Part shown: positions 7,259 to 15,720 of the stretch, in pieces
How positions within the stretch are numbered: position 1 is the first letter of the stretch
Layout: each line of letters begins with the position of its first letter
Origin: Desulfobacter postgatei 2ac9
GTDB lineage: Bacteria > Desulfobacterota > Desulfobacteria > Desulfobacterales > Desulfobacteraceae
Length of the DNA: 64,000 bases
Direction of reading: 5' to 3'
Assembly: GCF_000233695.2 (NCBI RefSeq)
Contig: NZ_CM001488.1
Location: 1,587,703-1,651,702 of the forward strand
Position numbers and translations under genes: made by a program
Notes under the pieces: model-generated
Database searches by the model: none
Told to the model about the DNA's origin: nothing
Seen by the model: only the letters and a program-made list of their open reading frames with translations

Positions 7259-7422
7259 TCATCAAAGTCGATGGCAATCGGGTAAAGAATCGCAAGTGTG
7301 GGCTGTTTTCTTTTTTGGGTGGTTGCTAATCAATGCCCTGATGGTTATAATTATTTGATAGCGATTGATGTGAAAAAGTCTACCAGTGATCGCTGGTTGA
7401 AGTAAAAAAGGGGGGGAGGGAG

Positions 7423-7944
7423 ATGAAATCAAACCTATTGAACCGTGTGATGATCGTATTCATATTTCTTCATCTGTTTTTACCGATGTCATTATCGGCT
7501 GTGGAGATAGCGCCCCGGATATCAGATCGTGAGATCATAGAAAAGCTTGTTGTTCTGGAAGAGGGTCAGAAAGCGATCAGGACTGAAATGAAATCAGGCC
7601 AGGAGGCCCTCAGGACTGAAATGAAATCGGCCCAGGAAGCGCTTAATAAAAGACTGGATGATTTAAACAAAAGACAGGATGATTCAAATAATACGATGCT
7701 TGTTCTTTTTGGATCTCTCATCACGTTGATTGTGGCACTTTTTGGTTATATTGCCTGGGATCGTCGTACTATGGTGAAGCCGGTGATTGAACAGGTCAAT
7801 CGGCTGGAACGTAAAATTCTGGATGATCTGGATTTGGAACACTCGGATGGTTCACTTTTAAGAAGGCAGCTTGAGGCATTGAGACAATATGCCGGAAAGA
7901 ATCCTGAATTTGCTGAAATATTGAGGGGATTGGCGCTGCTTTAG
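7423..7944 (+). CDS. Hypothetical membrane protein with coiled coil
   Basis: A 173-residue protein with a cleavable-type signal peptide (residues 1-25, ending LSAVEI). A repeated helical stretch follows (EALRTEMKS and ALRTEMKSAQ) and continues as a coiled coil to about residue 88. A single transmembrane helix (MLVLFGSLITLIVALFGYIAW, about 91-111) and a cytoplasmic helical tail complete it. A purine-rich GGGGAGGGAG ribosome site precedes the ATG. I recognise no enzymatic motif. The protein is not disrupted although it sits among broken mobile genes. Confidence 0.7.
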   Translation: MKSNLLNRVMIVFIFLHLFLPMSLSAVEIAPRISDREIIEKLVVLEEGQKAIRTEMKSGQEALRTEMKSAQEALNKRLDDLNKRQDDSNNTMLVLFGSLITLIVALFGYIAWDRRTMVKPVIEQVNRLERKILDDLDLEHSDGSLLRRQLEALRQYAGKNPEFAEILRGLALL

Positions 7945-8006
7945 AAGCATGGAGTTGTGGAGTTGGGTTCAAACCTTGATTATTACCTTGGCTTTCAGGA
8001 TACACC

Positions 8007-8035
8007 TTGACTGAAATAGCCCGTCCGGGTAAAAT
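8007..8035 (+). promoter_or_regulatory. Sigma-70-type promoter of Rpn copy 3 (leaderless architecture)
   Basis: TTGACT (8007-8012), 17-base spacer, TAAAAT (8030-8035), then 6 bases to the ATG at 8042. The spacer sequence differs completely from copies 1 and 2, yet boxes, spacing and distance to the ATG are kept, which argues for selection on this arrangement. Confidence 0.6.
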
Positions 8036-8041
8036 TTTCCC

Positions 8042-8164
8042 ATGACAGACAAAGAAAATAATATAGGGGTAAATAACCCCCACGATAAGGTATTCAGAGA
8101 GAACTACGGTCACCCTGACAATGCTCGTAGTCTTATACTCGATGATCCAGTTTTTTGGGATTAG
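8042..8164 (+). pseudogene. Rpn family N-terminal fragment (copy 3)
   Basis: A 40-codon frame starts MTDKENNIGVNNPHDKVFRE and reaches NARSLI before running into unrelated sequence and a stop at 8162-8164. NPHDKxFRE and NARS match the N-terminus of the intact Rpn at 4834. The nuclease core is missing. The protein and DNA differ clearly from copies 1 and 2, so this is an older paralogue, not part of the recent duplication. Confidence 0.75.
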
Positions 8165-8189
8165 ACAATGTCACAATATTGGGAAATGT

Positions 8190-8262
8190 AAAGGCTGGTC
8201 AAGTCGATGGTATAATACCAACTATTCCAGCTGATATCTCACCCATCGGTTGGCCAGCCTCC
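8190..8262. repeat. Imperfect ~70-bp palindrome, REP- or MITE-like
   Basis: The outer arms AGGCTGGTCAAGTCGATGG and the reverse complement of CCCATCGGTTGGCCAGCCT pair with two or three mismatches and a one-base gap. An inner palindrome TGGTATAATACCA lies near the left arm. The remainder of 8165-8279 contains nothing else recognisable. A broken REP-type transposase lies 1.6 kb away on the other side of the ISKra4 element. Confidence 0.4.
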
Positions 8263-8502
8263 ACTGAGCAGAATAAAAGGGGCGCATTCCCATTTTGCCG
8301 GTTTCAAAACAGCCTATCATTTTTAACAAAAAGCAGCTATGCTTTCCTTCAACGATAACTCGATGGGAAAGAAAACAGCATGAAGCTCAAAAAAGCCGAA
8401 ACCTGTGAAACCGTAGAAGAAATATGAATTATTGAAACAGCTGGACAAAGAGAAGCGGCTAATTCGCAGTCCGGAAGAGTTAATTCAGGTTGAACAGGAA
8501 AT

Positions 8503-8532
8503 TTTAAGCTATACCAATTTAAGCTATACCAA
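8503..8532 (+). repeat. 15-bp tandem duplication in the transposase N-terminus
   Basis: TTAAGCTATACCAAT occurs twice head to tail. It adds five codons and does not itself shift the frame, but the coding frame is broken shortly afterwards (stop near 8591 in the upstream frame). Confidence 0.7.
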
Positions 8533-8573
8533 TCGTTTAGCCACGTTGATGCTAAAAAAAAGTCCAAACCAGC

Positions 8574-9794
8574 TTGAACTCTCCAGAGCATAACGAACAG
8601 GAAAAAGAGTTGGTGAGTAGTTGGCCTGGCCGCATGAAAAGTGAAGGTTTTGAAACAGTTCAAATTCAAACTACTTCCGGCGGCACGATCCAAATCCGTG
8701 TTCGATACTACCGGCGAGCCTGCGACCGTCGAAATGGAAAAAGACATAAAGGGTTGTATGCTGGTTTAGCCTTGCTTGGAATTCATGATCGATGTACACT
8801 GGTCTTGGCGGCGATGGTCAGCGCTTGGTCAGCTTTACTGAGTTCCTTTGAAGAGGTCCGGCAGGTCCTTTGTGATCACGGCGTTGACTTGAATGTAAAG
8901 GTAATCCGGAAATTGGCGTACCGTTATGCGGAACGGGCAAGGGTGGTACAGCAAATGGGTCTGATTCCCTTGAATGAAAAGGACAACCTTCAAGGTCGTC
9001 GGGTTGTCATCAGCGCCGATGGTGGCCGTACTCGATTGCGGGAAAAAAAGCGAGGTCCCAAGACTTCCAAAGGAAGAGGCAGATATCATGGGGCCTGGAG
9101 AGAACCCAAACTCTTAATCATCTATGTTGTCGATGCCCACGGGAAACAAGAAAAAAGTTTTACCCCCTTTATTGATGGGGGTTTTAATGATCCTGATGGC
9201 TTGTTTCAATTGCTGGAGAGCTATTTGGAGTCACTTTGCATCCAAGAAGCAGACAAGGTCTTGTTTGTTGCGGACGGGGCACATTGGATCTGGAATCGAG
9301 TCCCTGATCTGATCAAGGCATTGGGGTTGAATCCGGAGAGAGTGTATGAGCTCCTTGATTTTTATCATGCAGTAGAGCATTTGGGAAAGGTTGCAGGCTT
9401 GCGAAAAAGCTGGTCAGCCAAAGAACGTAAATCCTGGGTCTCAAAACAGCGACGCTTTTTACTAAAAGGTGAATCGGAAACGGTCGTACAAGTAGTACAG
9501 ACTCTTTGTCGAGGTCGGAACAGCAAAGCCATAAAGACAGAACGAGATTACTTTGTACGTAATAGGCACCGCCTTGCTTTTCCAACTGTCAAGGCATTGA
9601 ATTTGCCGATTGGCAGTGGTGCGATTGAAAGTTCGATTCGAAGAGTGGTCAATCTGAGGCTCAAAGGTCCCTGCATTTTTTGGTATAGGGAAAATGCGGA
9701 GAAAATCCTCATGCTGCGCTCATACTATAAATCAGGACGATGGAACTGCTTGAAACAAATGGCCAATTCACATATTTCATTGTTAGCTGCATAA
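8574..9794 (+). CDS. ISKra4-family transposase (N-terminus frameshifted)
   Basis: A 406-residue open frame covering the DDE catalytic part: VVISADGGRTR (first D), VLFVADGAHWIWNRV (second D, with the DGAxWIW family signature), YELLDFYHAVEHL, and PIGSGAIESSIRRVVN (E, with the GSGxIES family motif). Complete ISKra4 transposases are longer. The missing N-terminal residues lie upstream in another frame (…KQLDKEKRLIRSPEELIQ…), which ends in a stop near 8591. The TTG at 8574 is only the first possible start of the remaining frame. Probably inactive unless the shift is bypassed. Confidence 0.75.
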   Translation: MNSPEHNEQEKELVSSWPGRMKSEGFETVQIQTTSGGTIQIRVRYYRRACDRRNGKRHKGLYAGLALLGIHDRCTLVLAAMVSAWSALLSSFEEVRQVLCDHGVDLNVKVIRKLAYRYAERARVVQQMGLIPLNEKDNLQGRRVVISADGGRTRLREKKRGPKTSKGRGRYHGAWREPKLLIIYVVDAHGKQEKSFTPFIDGGFNDPDGLFQLLESYLESLCIQEADKVLFVADGAHWIWNRVPDLIKALGLNPERVYELLDFYHAVEHLGKVAGLRKSWSAKERKSWVSKQRRFLLKGESETVVQVVQTLCRGRNSKAIKTERDYFVRNRHRLAFPTVKALNLPIGSGAIESSIRRVVNLRLKGPCIFWYRENAEKILMLRSYYKSGRWNCLKQMANSHISLLAA

Positions 9795-9839
9795 CCGGGA
9801 AAATGGGAATGCGCCCACACTGATTGAAAAGGGTACGCT

Positions 9840-10082
9840 TTGGCCAGAAGTAAACGACATTATATCCCAGGTCATACTTGGCATATCACCCATCAATGCC
9901 ATAAACGCGAATTTTTGCTGAAATTTTCAAAAGACCGTCATAGATGGATTCAATGGCTTTTTGAAGCCAAGCGCCGATACGGGTTAACTATATTAAACTA
10001 TGTTGTAACTTTAAATTATCATCATCATGTTCTTCTTCTCACCCCCGCACGGGAACAGCCGACAGCAAACCATTTTCAATGA
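9840..10082 (+). pseudogene. REP-associated tyrosine transposase (RayT-like) N-terminal fragment
   Basis: The start (ARSKRHYIPGHTWHITHQC) matches the N-terminus of Y1/RayT-type transposases. The HUH region appears as LNYHHHVLLLTP where the family has NHxHLLV, and the frame ends soon after, so the catalytic tyrosine is lost. The normal ATG is a TTG here. This is a dead remnant just right of the ISKra4 element. Confidence 0.7.
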
Positions 10083-10127
10083 TAGCAATTGTCAATCCTA
10101 TAACGCAAATATTAAGGAGAAACATAG

Positions 10128-11714
10128 ATGGTGACCCTGACAGGAGAAAATCTTTTAAATTCCATCATTGAAACGACTGGCGTGGAGATTAACGTCCTTA
10201 TCTTCAATACTTTGTCTGTGAAACTGCAGCAGATGATTGATAATGGAACTTACAGTAAACTGGCTGCCGCCATCGCCATGAGCGGTTTCAGTACCGCGAT
10301 AAATGATGTCACGACGATCGGCGAATTAAGCAGTACTGTTGAAACAAATGCAGCGCTCATTGAAGCAACATCTCATGATACCAACAATGACGATGCCGAT
10401 CTAATGACAGCAGCCCTGGGCAAAAGTATCACAATTCCCGACATAGACTATGATAATCTGCTATCCCTTGATAATTATATCATAGCGGCTTTGTATGAAG
10501 GCGACAGCTGGCTGAATTTCCAGGATTCCTCTGATCCCATTACCTACAACTTCAACGAAATCTTACCGCCGGAGTATATCGATACCGACGACACAGCAGG
10601 TTGGCAACCGCTGACGTCCATTGTGCGGAATGTCGCAGATGAGGTGATCTCCACCACCGACTGGATTATTCTGCCTGATATTGAAAAAGTTTCCATCAGT
10701 GGCCAGATACGGTTCAATATGGTGGAAACCGATGCAGGTACCCCTGCTTATGCCTATTTTCCGGGTTCCCGTGTGGGCGGCGATATCTTTCTGGGCCTTC
10801 ATATCGGTACGGACACAGAAAGCGGAAATATAGAACCTTACGGCGCCGGCCGAAGCGCTATTGTCCATGAGCTGGGTCATGCCCTGGGATTGGCCCATCC
10901 GTTCGAAGGAGCATCCATATTGCCTGCCGGTGAAGATCACAGTGCCAACACAGTGATGTCTTATACGGATTTCCGACCGTGGGTGCCGCAATTTTCAGGA
11001 ACCCTGACCGGATCAGGCAGCAATGTGAGTGTTTCATATCGCATGGTGACACCGGATCAATTTATGCTTTATGATATCGCGGCGCTCCAGGCGGTTTACG
11101 GCCCTGACACGAATTCCCGGCCATCCGATACGACATATACTTTTGGATATGCGCCTTTTTATACCAGCATCTGGGATGCAGGCGGGGATGATGTTCTGGA
11201 TTTCAGCGGTACTGGATACTATAACGTGATAGATCTGACTCCCGGCACCCACAGTGATATCAATTTTAGGGATATTGATACTCAGATTGCCGACCAGCAG
11301 GCCGTGTACCAAAGCCAGTTGGGCACCAGCTATTACGACGATTGGGTGGCAGATGTATTCACCGGCCAAAGCGCCAATATTTACACAGGAGAAAACGCCC
11401 TGTGCATTGCCTGGGGAACTATGATCGAAAATGTGATCGGTGGTCCTGCGGGCAACCGAATTACTGACAATGCCCAGGACAATTCTCTGACGGGCAGTCC
11501 AGCCGATGACCTCTTCTATCTGGGGGCGGGCGGTTTTGATACGGTTGTGGGCGGCGGCGGATATGATCTGGTGGTGCTGGAGCAATACATCATGGATCAG
11601 GTGGAATTGGGATTTTTCGAGGATTCTGTGCTCCTGGTCGGAGATGACTTCTCCGTCCAGATGCAAGGGATTGCGGGGATTCAGTTTGCAGATCGGCTAT
11701 ACACAATAGTGTGA
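10128..11714 (+). CDS. Serralysin-like M10 zinc metalloprotease
   Basis: A 528-residue protein. The zinc site HELGHALGLAHP starts at about residue 247 (HExxHxxGxxH), and the Met-turn follows as TVMSYTDF about 27 residues later. Both are hallmarks of the serralysin branch of metzincins. The C-terminal third contains an M10_C/RTX-like section with degenerate glycine-aspartate repeats (NSLTGSPADDLFYLGAGG, TVVGGGGYD). There is no N-terminal signal peptide, as expected for type I secretion substrates exported by a C-terminal signal. No type I ABC exporter is in the window. AAGGAG lies 8 bases before the ATG. The N-terminal ~150 residues are unrelated to anything I recognise. Confidence 0.85.
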   Translation: MVTLTGENLLNSIIETTGVEINVLIFNTLSVKLQQMIDNGTYSKLAAAIAMSGFSTAINDVTTIGELSSTVETNAALIEATSHDTNNDDADLMTAALGKSITIPDIDYDNLLSLDNYIIAALYEGDSWLNFQDSSDPITYNFNEILPPEYIDTDDTAGWQPLTSIVRNVADEVISTTDWIILPDIEKVSISGQIRFNMVETDAGTPAYAYFPGSRVGGDIFLGLHIGTDTESGNIEPYGAGRSAIVHELGHALGLAHPFEGASILPAGEDHSANTVMSYTDFRPWVPQFSGTLTGSGSNVSVSYRMVTPDQFMLYDIAALQAVYGPDTNSRPSDTTYTFGYAPFYTSIWDAGGDDVLDFSGTGYYNVIDLTPGTHSDINFRDIDTQIADQQAVYQSQLGTSYYDDWVADVFTGQSANIYTGENALCIAWGTMIENVIGGPAGNRITDNAQDNSLTGSPADDLFYLGAGGFDTVVGGGGYDLVVLEQYIMDQVELGFFEDSVLLVGDDFSVQMQGIAGIQFADRLYTIV

Positions 11715-11746
11715 ACGGGCAGGGCTCACCTTCCGAGTCCTTTACA

Positions 11747-12712
11747 CTATGGTGGCGTAGTTTTTTTATGACGTTGTATCGTTTCGGTAAATATTTTCAT
11801 ATAATGTTTTGAAACAGCAGGTAAATAATAGTCAGAAGCCATTTCAAGGGCTTTGTTCCCCAACGCGCTCCTTTGGGCATCATCCTCAAGGAGCGCCAAA
11901 GCTGAATTGGCCCATTCCTGGGGATCATTACTGTTGATCAAAATTCCGTTGACATTATGATCTATAATTTCATTGACGTAGCATCGGTTTGAAGCAATTA
12001 CCGTACAGCCTCTGATCAAAAGTTCCAAAAGCCCCCAGTTACCGCTGCCGTATTGTACCGGATATAAAAACAGGTCAATTTTGTGGAGGAGATCAGAATA
12101 TTCCGGGTAAGGCAATTTACCGGTCAGGGTGAAGTGTTTTCCGTTCAAGTTATGGGTTTTAAATAAGTGGTCAATAAAGGTGATTGGATTCCCTTTTCCA
12201 TATTTTTTTTCGAGGAAGACCCCTTCATAGCCATATGTTGTTGACTTTGGATCACCAATAACTACAAAGTGAATCTTTTGATTGGATCTACTCAGGTGTT
12301 CGGCCGTTTTAATGAAGACTTCCAACCCTTTAGCCGAACTGAGATCCCTGGCTGCAAAACCGATTGTTTTCACGCCTTTCGGCAGTTGGATATTGGCCGG
12401 TTCCCGCTGGGCAATTTTATGAAGATCAAATCCTTCAAACTGGACCACTATACTGGATTGAAGTTTTCTGGGAAACATTTTTTTCGCATGTTCACTGGGC
12501 ACGATGGTTTTTTGGCTTTTCATCACCTGATAATAGGAGAGCATCTGCATGTTTTTGTCAGTCAGGCGTTGTGCCTCCGTCGGTGGATATTTTGCGTCCC
12601 AGCCGTGGTCGGCGTAGGATGGAAACTCGATGTAAGTAATGATGGGAATGTCAAATTCGTCAAAAATCAGATGCGGCGATGCCCAGGAGCCATGGGCAAC
12701 GATTATGTCTAT
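11747..12712 (-). pseudogene. GT4 glycosyltransferase, 3' part, separated by IS1380
   Basis: From 12712 the minus strand reads continuously into a GT4-like C-terminal Rossmann domain: KTIGFAARDLSSAKGLEVF, FVVIGDP, then YGSGNWGLLELLIRGCTVIASN, the degenerate E-x7-E nucleotide-sugar region. The 5' part lies at 14435-14717 on the other side of an IS1380 element, and the target duplication TCTAT is present on both sides. Rejoining the halves and restoring one A in a poly-A run gives exactly 415 codons. The remaining frame from the ATG at 12550 has no obvious ribosome site and would lack the acceptor domain. Confidence 0.85.
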
Positions 12713-14434
12713 CCTGAGTTAGCGGCATAAAGATTGCTTTTTTAATTATAACATATTGAAATTTTAATATAAAATTAATACAATGGCATTAAAAAAACAT
12801 TCACTTCGGAGGTGAAGACCGATGCCGACCACTATCAATGTAAAACATGGAAATGAAAACCTTGTCAGTCAAAGCGGATTGCTCCCTGTAGGTGCATTGC
12901 TTAAGTCGATTAATTTTGCCCAGCGGTTCAAAAATTTACCGGATGTACATTGTGTTGATCCTAATATTTCTCATGGAGAGATCCTTTCGTCCATGTTGGG
13001 ACTTATTTGTGTTGGTAAGCCAGACTATATCGCTATTGAAATTTTCAGGCAGGATCCATTTTTCTTTACACAATCTCTGGGAATCAGCAATTGTCCTTCT
13101 CAATCAACATTGCGTGAACGCATTGACCTGATCGGGGAATCTGCCAATGAACTTATCAAGGAGGCTTCAGTTGAAATGATTCGAGGCAAAGCACCCGCCA
13201 TTTCACCGGTTCAGACGAGTGTCGGCAATTATATTCCCTTAGATCTGGACGTTAGCCCTTTTGACAATTCAAAAACGAAAAAGAGGGAGTTTCCAGGACA
13301 TACAAAGGCTGTGATGGCTATGCACCAATGTTCGGATATTTAGGAACTGAAGGATACTTAATCAATGTAGAGCTTAGAGAAGGCAGCCAGCATTGTCAAA
13401 AAACACCCCGGAATTCATTCAAGAAATATTAAAATTAACCAGGCAGATTACCCAGGAACCTCTTCTTATCCGTCTTGATTCAGGAAATGACAGTCAGGAT
13501 AATTTTGAAGTAATAAAAACATGCGAAGGTGTTGATGTCTTGGTTAAGCGCAATTTACGTAAAGAATCTTTGGATGGTTGGCTTATCCTGGCCCAGAATA
13601 CTGAAAGCGTTAGATTGATTCGCTGTGGACACAAAAGTGTGTGGGTCGGGCAAACAACTGTTGACCCAAAAGGGCGGGCATTGCCACGTCCGATTGTCTT
13701 CAAAGTGACTGAACGATATGAAGAAAAAGGGGAGCCCCTGCTTTTTCCCACAATTGAAGTCGAGACCTATTGGGTTACCATCGCCGGGCTGAGCCCCCAA
13801 GAGGTCATCAATTTATACCATGATCATGGAACCAGTGAACAATTTCATTCAGAAATCAAAAGTGATCTTGGGTTAGAACGCTTCCCCAGTTGCCGTTTTA
13901 GCAGCAACAGCCTGATTCTCCATCTTGCTCTTTTGGCGTATAACATTCTTAGAATCATAGGCCAAATTAGCCTTGAGGAGCAGGATGAGAACAATCTTCC
14001 GATCAACCGTAGAAAAAAAGTCTCACGAAGGAGGTTAAGAACAGTTATGCAGGATTTAATGTATATGGCTGGCCGTTTAATATATAGTGGTCGGCGGTGG
14101 AGCATTTCATTTGGTAAGATCAACCCGTTTGCCCAATTGGCTGAGAACGTATTGTACCGGTTACGTTGTTCTCCAGGATAAGCACATTATTGGGTAAAAA
14201 ATCGGGATGGAGAAGTTATGCGCAGAGCGCTAATGGTGAACTGTGCCTATCTGGCGTGATTTGACCATGGGTAATCAAGTATAGTTCAGTAAAAAAATGG
14301 ATTAGCTAAGATTGCTGGCCAATAAGTCATCAAATATGATCTTGGGTCAGGGTTTGCAGAGGCCAAGCCTCAGCAGATTTTTATGTATCAGAGCGCAAGG
14401 GTTGGCTAAGCAAATTTTATGCCGGGAATCCAGG
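12713..14434 (+). mobile_element. IS1380-family insertion sequence
   Basis: The ends form imperfect inverted repeats: CCTGAGTTAGCGGCATAAAG at the left and the reverse complement of TTTTATGCCGGGAATCCAGG at the right. The element is bounded by a 5-base duplication, TCTAT, at 12708-12712 and 14435-14439. It carries one frameshifted DDE transposase. The 250 bases after the transposase (14182-14434) hold no other gene. It interrupts a glycosyltransferase gene. Confidence 0.85.
12822..14181 (+). pseudogene. IS1380-family transposase, frameshifted
   Basis: The first part contains the first DDE aspartate region, IPLDLDVSPFDNSKTKK. The frame breaks near 13280: inserting one A into the AAAAAGAG run restores the family text KKEGVSRTYKGCDGYAPMFG. 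The second frame continues with the second aspartate (LLIRLDSGND) and the third catalytic residue in the HGTSEQFHSEIKSDLGLERF block, to a normal C-terminus. A ribosome site CGGAGGTGA precedes the ATG. A single-base deletion has probably inactivated the copy. Confidence 0.85.
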
Positions 14435-14717
14435 TCTATCCTAAGAAATTTGATTATTTTTTTAGTCCCCGAAATAACCCTGCACCAACTTTCCCTGCCC
14501 GTTCTACTTTACCGGAATAATAACAACTGTTGGGAGCCATCATATTCCCTACCGGCATTAGCGGTATAAGATTTCTATACCGATGCTTGTTGCGTTCTAT
14601 ATTGCCGGGGGTTGTCATATAATAGGCGTTTGCGGTTCCCGTGGTGTTCAAATACTCACATAAATCACTGAACTGGGCAGGGCAAACTGCATGAACAAAT
14701 AAAATATTGGGTTTCAT
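14435..14717 (-). pseudogene. GT4 glycosyltransferase, 5' part, separated by IS1380
   Basis: The ATG at 14717 follows sapC by 21 bases. The first residues (MKPNILFVHAVCPAQFSDLC) are a typical GT-B start. After residue 87 the frame stops at a TAA created by loss of one base in a seven-A run at 14455-14461. With eight A residues it reads on as LKKIIKFLRID and joins the fragment at 12707. The gene is doubly disabled, by the frameshift and by the IS1380 insertion. Confidence 0.85.
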
Positions 14718-14738
14718 GGAGCTTTTTTTTTGCCTTCC

Positions 14739-15434
14739 TTATTTTTGTACCGGGGCAATGAATTTTGAAAAGTTCGACAATGAATCATTCACTTCATAGA
14801 CCATTTTCATGGTACCGTTTTTCACATATTCCGCAAGGGGCTTATCATCCATTGCATGCAATTTTTTCATATCAATACCTTTAAACCCTTGAATGCTTTT
14901 TTCAGCCTGATTGACACGATACTTATAAGCCCGGTCAACAATCAGTCCCTGTTTATCAAGCGATTTAAACAGCGCTTGGGCCAGTGCAATCTCTTTTTGA
15001 TACACTTCCAGGGATTTTAAAATCTTTTGGACAAATTCGGTTAATTTGCCGTCAGCTGTGAAAAGAGGGTCTCCCATGCCTGATTTAAAATGCTCGGCTT
15101 CCGGGTCAATGCACAAGGCAAGCTTTTCTTCCTGATTCTGGATGGCCGCAAGCGCGAACGGATACAACCTGAAATACGCCGGTATATAGGGAACTTTCCA
15201 GTTTCCCTTGTCATCTATAAAATTATTGTTACCGGGCTCAAGGGAAAGCAAGGCCTGGGGCAGAGTCGGATTGCCTTTTAAAAAAACAATGGGATAGTAA
15301 AGAGAGGCTTTCCGCAATTCTGACAACGAAAGCTTAACGGAAGAAATATTTGCGGCAAAGGAAAATGAAGTAATCTTGGAAAGTCTTAAATCTTTATGCT
15401 GTGAGTGAGTCAGGGCCTCAATATGTTTATTCAT
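14739..15434 (-). CDS. SapC family protein
   Basis: A 231-residue protein matching the SapC family: the LYYPIVFLKG start region, then YIPAYFRLYPFALA, then the acidic CIDPEAEHF segment and a helical C-terminus. SapC was named from S-layer loci, but the biochemical role is not firmly known. There is no signal peptide, so it is cytoplasmic. It is the first gene of a minus-strand pair with the broken glycosyltransferase, which suggests a shared role in surface-protein or glycan handling; a serralysin gene lies beyond. An AAGGTG ribosome site precedes the ATG. Confidence 0.85.
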   Translation of the reverse strand: MNKHIEALTHSQHKDLRLSKITSFSFAANISSVKLSLSELRKASLYYPIVFLKGNPTLPQALLSLEPGNNNFIDDKGNWKVPYIPAYFRLYPFALAAIQNQEEKLALCIDPEAEHFKSGMGDPLFTADGKLTEFVQKILKSLEVYQKEIALAQALFKSLDKQGLIVDRAYKYRVNQAEKSIQGFKGIDMKKLHAMDDKPLAEYVKNGTMKMVYEVNDSLSNFSKFIAPVQK

Positions 15435-15590
15435 AATTTATAACACCTTATTTTAATGATAGTTTATCTGCCAACTGCGGGAATTTTTCTATCATATAAC
15501 AACCGTAATGACAAGGACTCTATTCTAAAACCCGATCCTTGGGCGGCAGGGTATTTAAGCTTTGAGCAGAGGTGTGGTACGATATTTAAC

Positions 15591-15620
15591 TTGACAAAGG
15601 CGAAAGATTTATTCTAGAAT
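15591..15620 (+). promoter_or_regulatory. Sigma-70-type promoter upstream of BACON-like protein
   Basis: TTGACA (15591-15596), an 18-base spacer and TAGAAT (15615-15620). The next gene starts at 15721, leaving a leader of roughly 95 bases with an AAGGGGG ribosome site about 10 bases before the ATG. Confidence 0.55.
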
Positions 15621-15720
15621 TCGGTAATCCTAAAAAGTTTGCTCAGCCCGTGTTAACCCAAGTGACTCAAATGTCGTTAACTCATTACACTCCAATATGA
15701 CTTAAGGGGGTAAAAAACGT

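Larger units (their letters stand above)
8280..9816 (+). mobile_element. ISKra4-family insertion sequence
   Basis: Inverted repeats of 24 bases match at 23 positions (8280-8303 and 9793-9816, beginning GGGCGCATTCCC). They enclose one ISKra4-type transposase. No clear target duplication is visible. The left 290 bases hold the start of the transposase gene in a disturbed frame. Confidence 0.85.
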
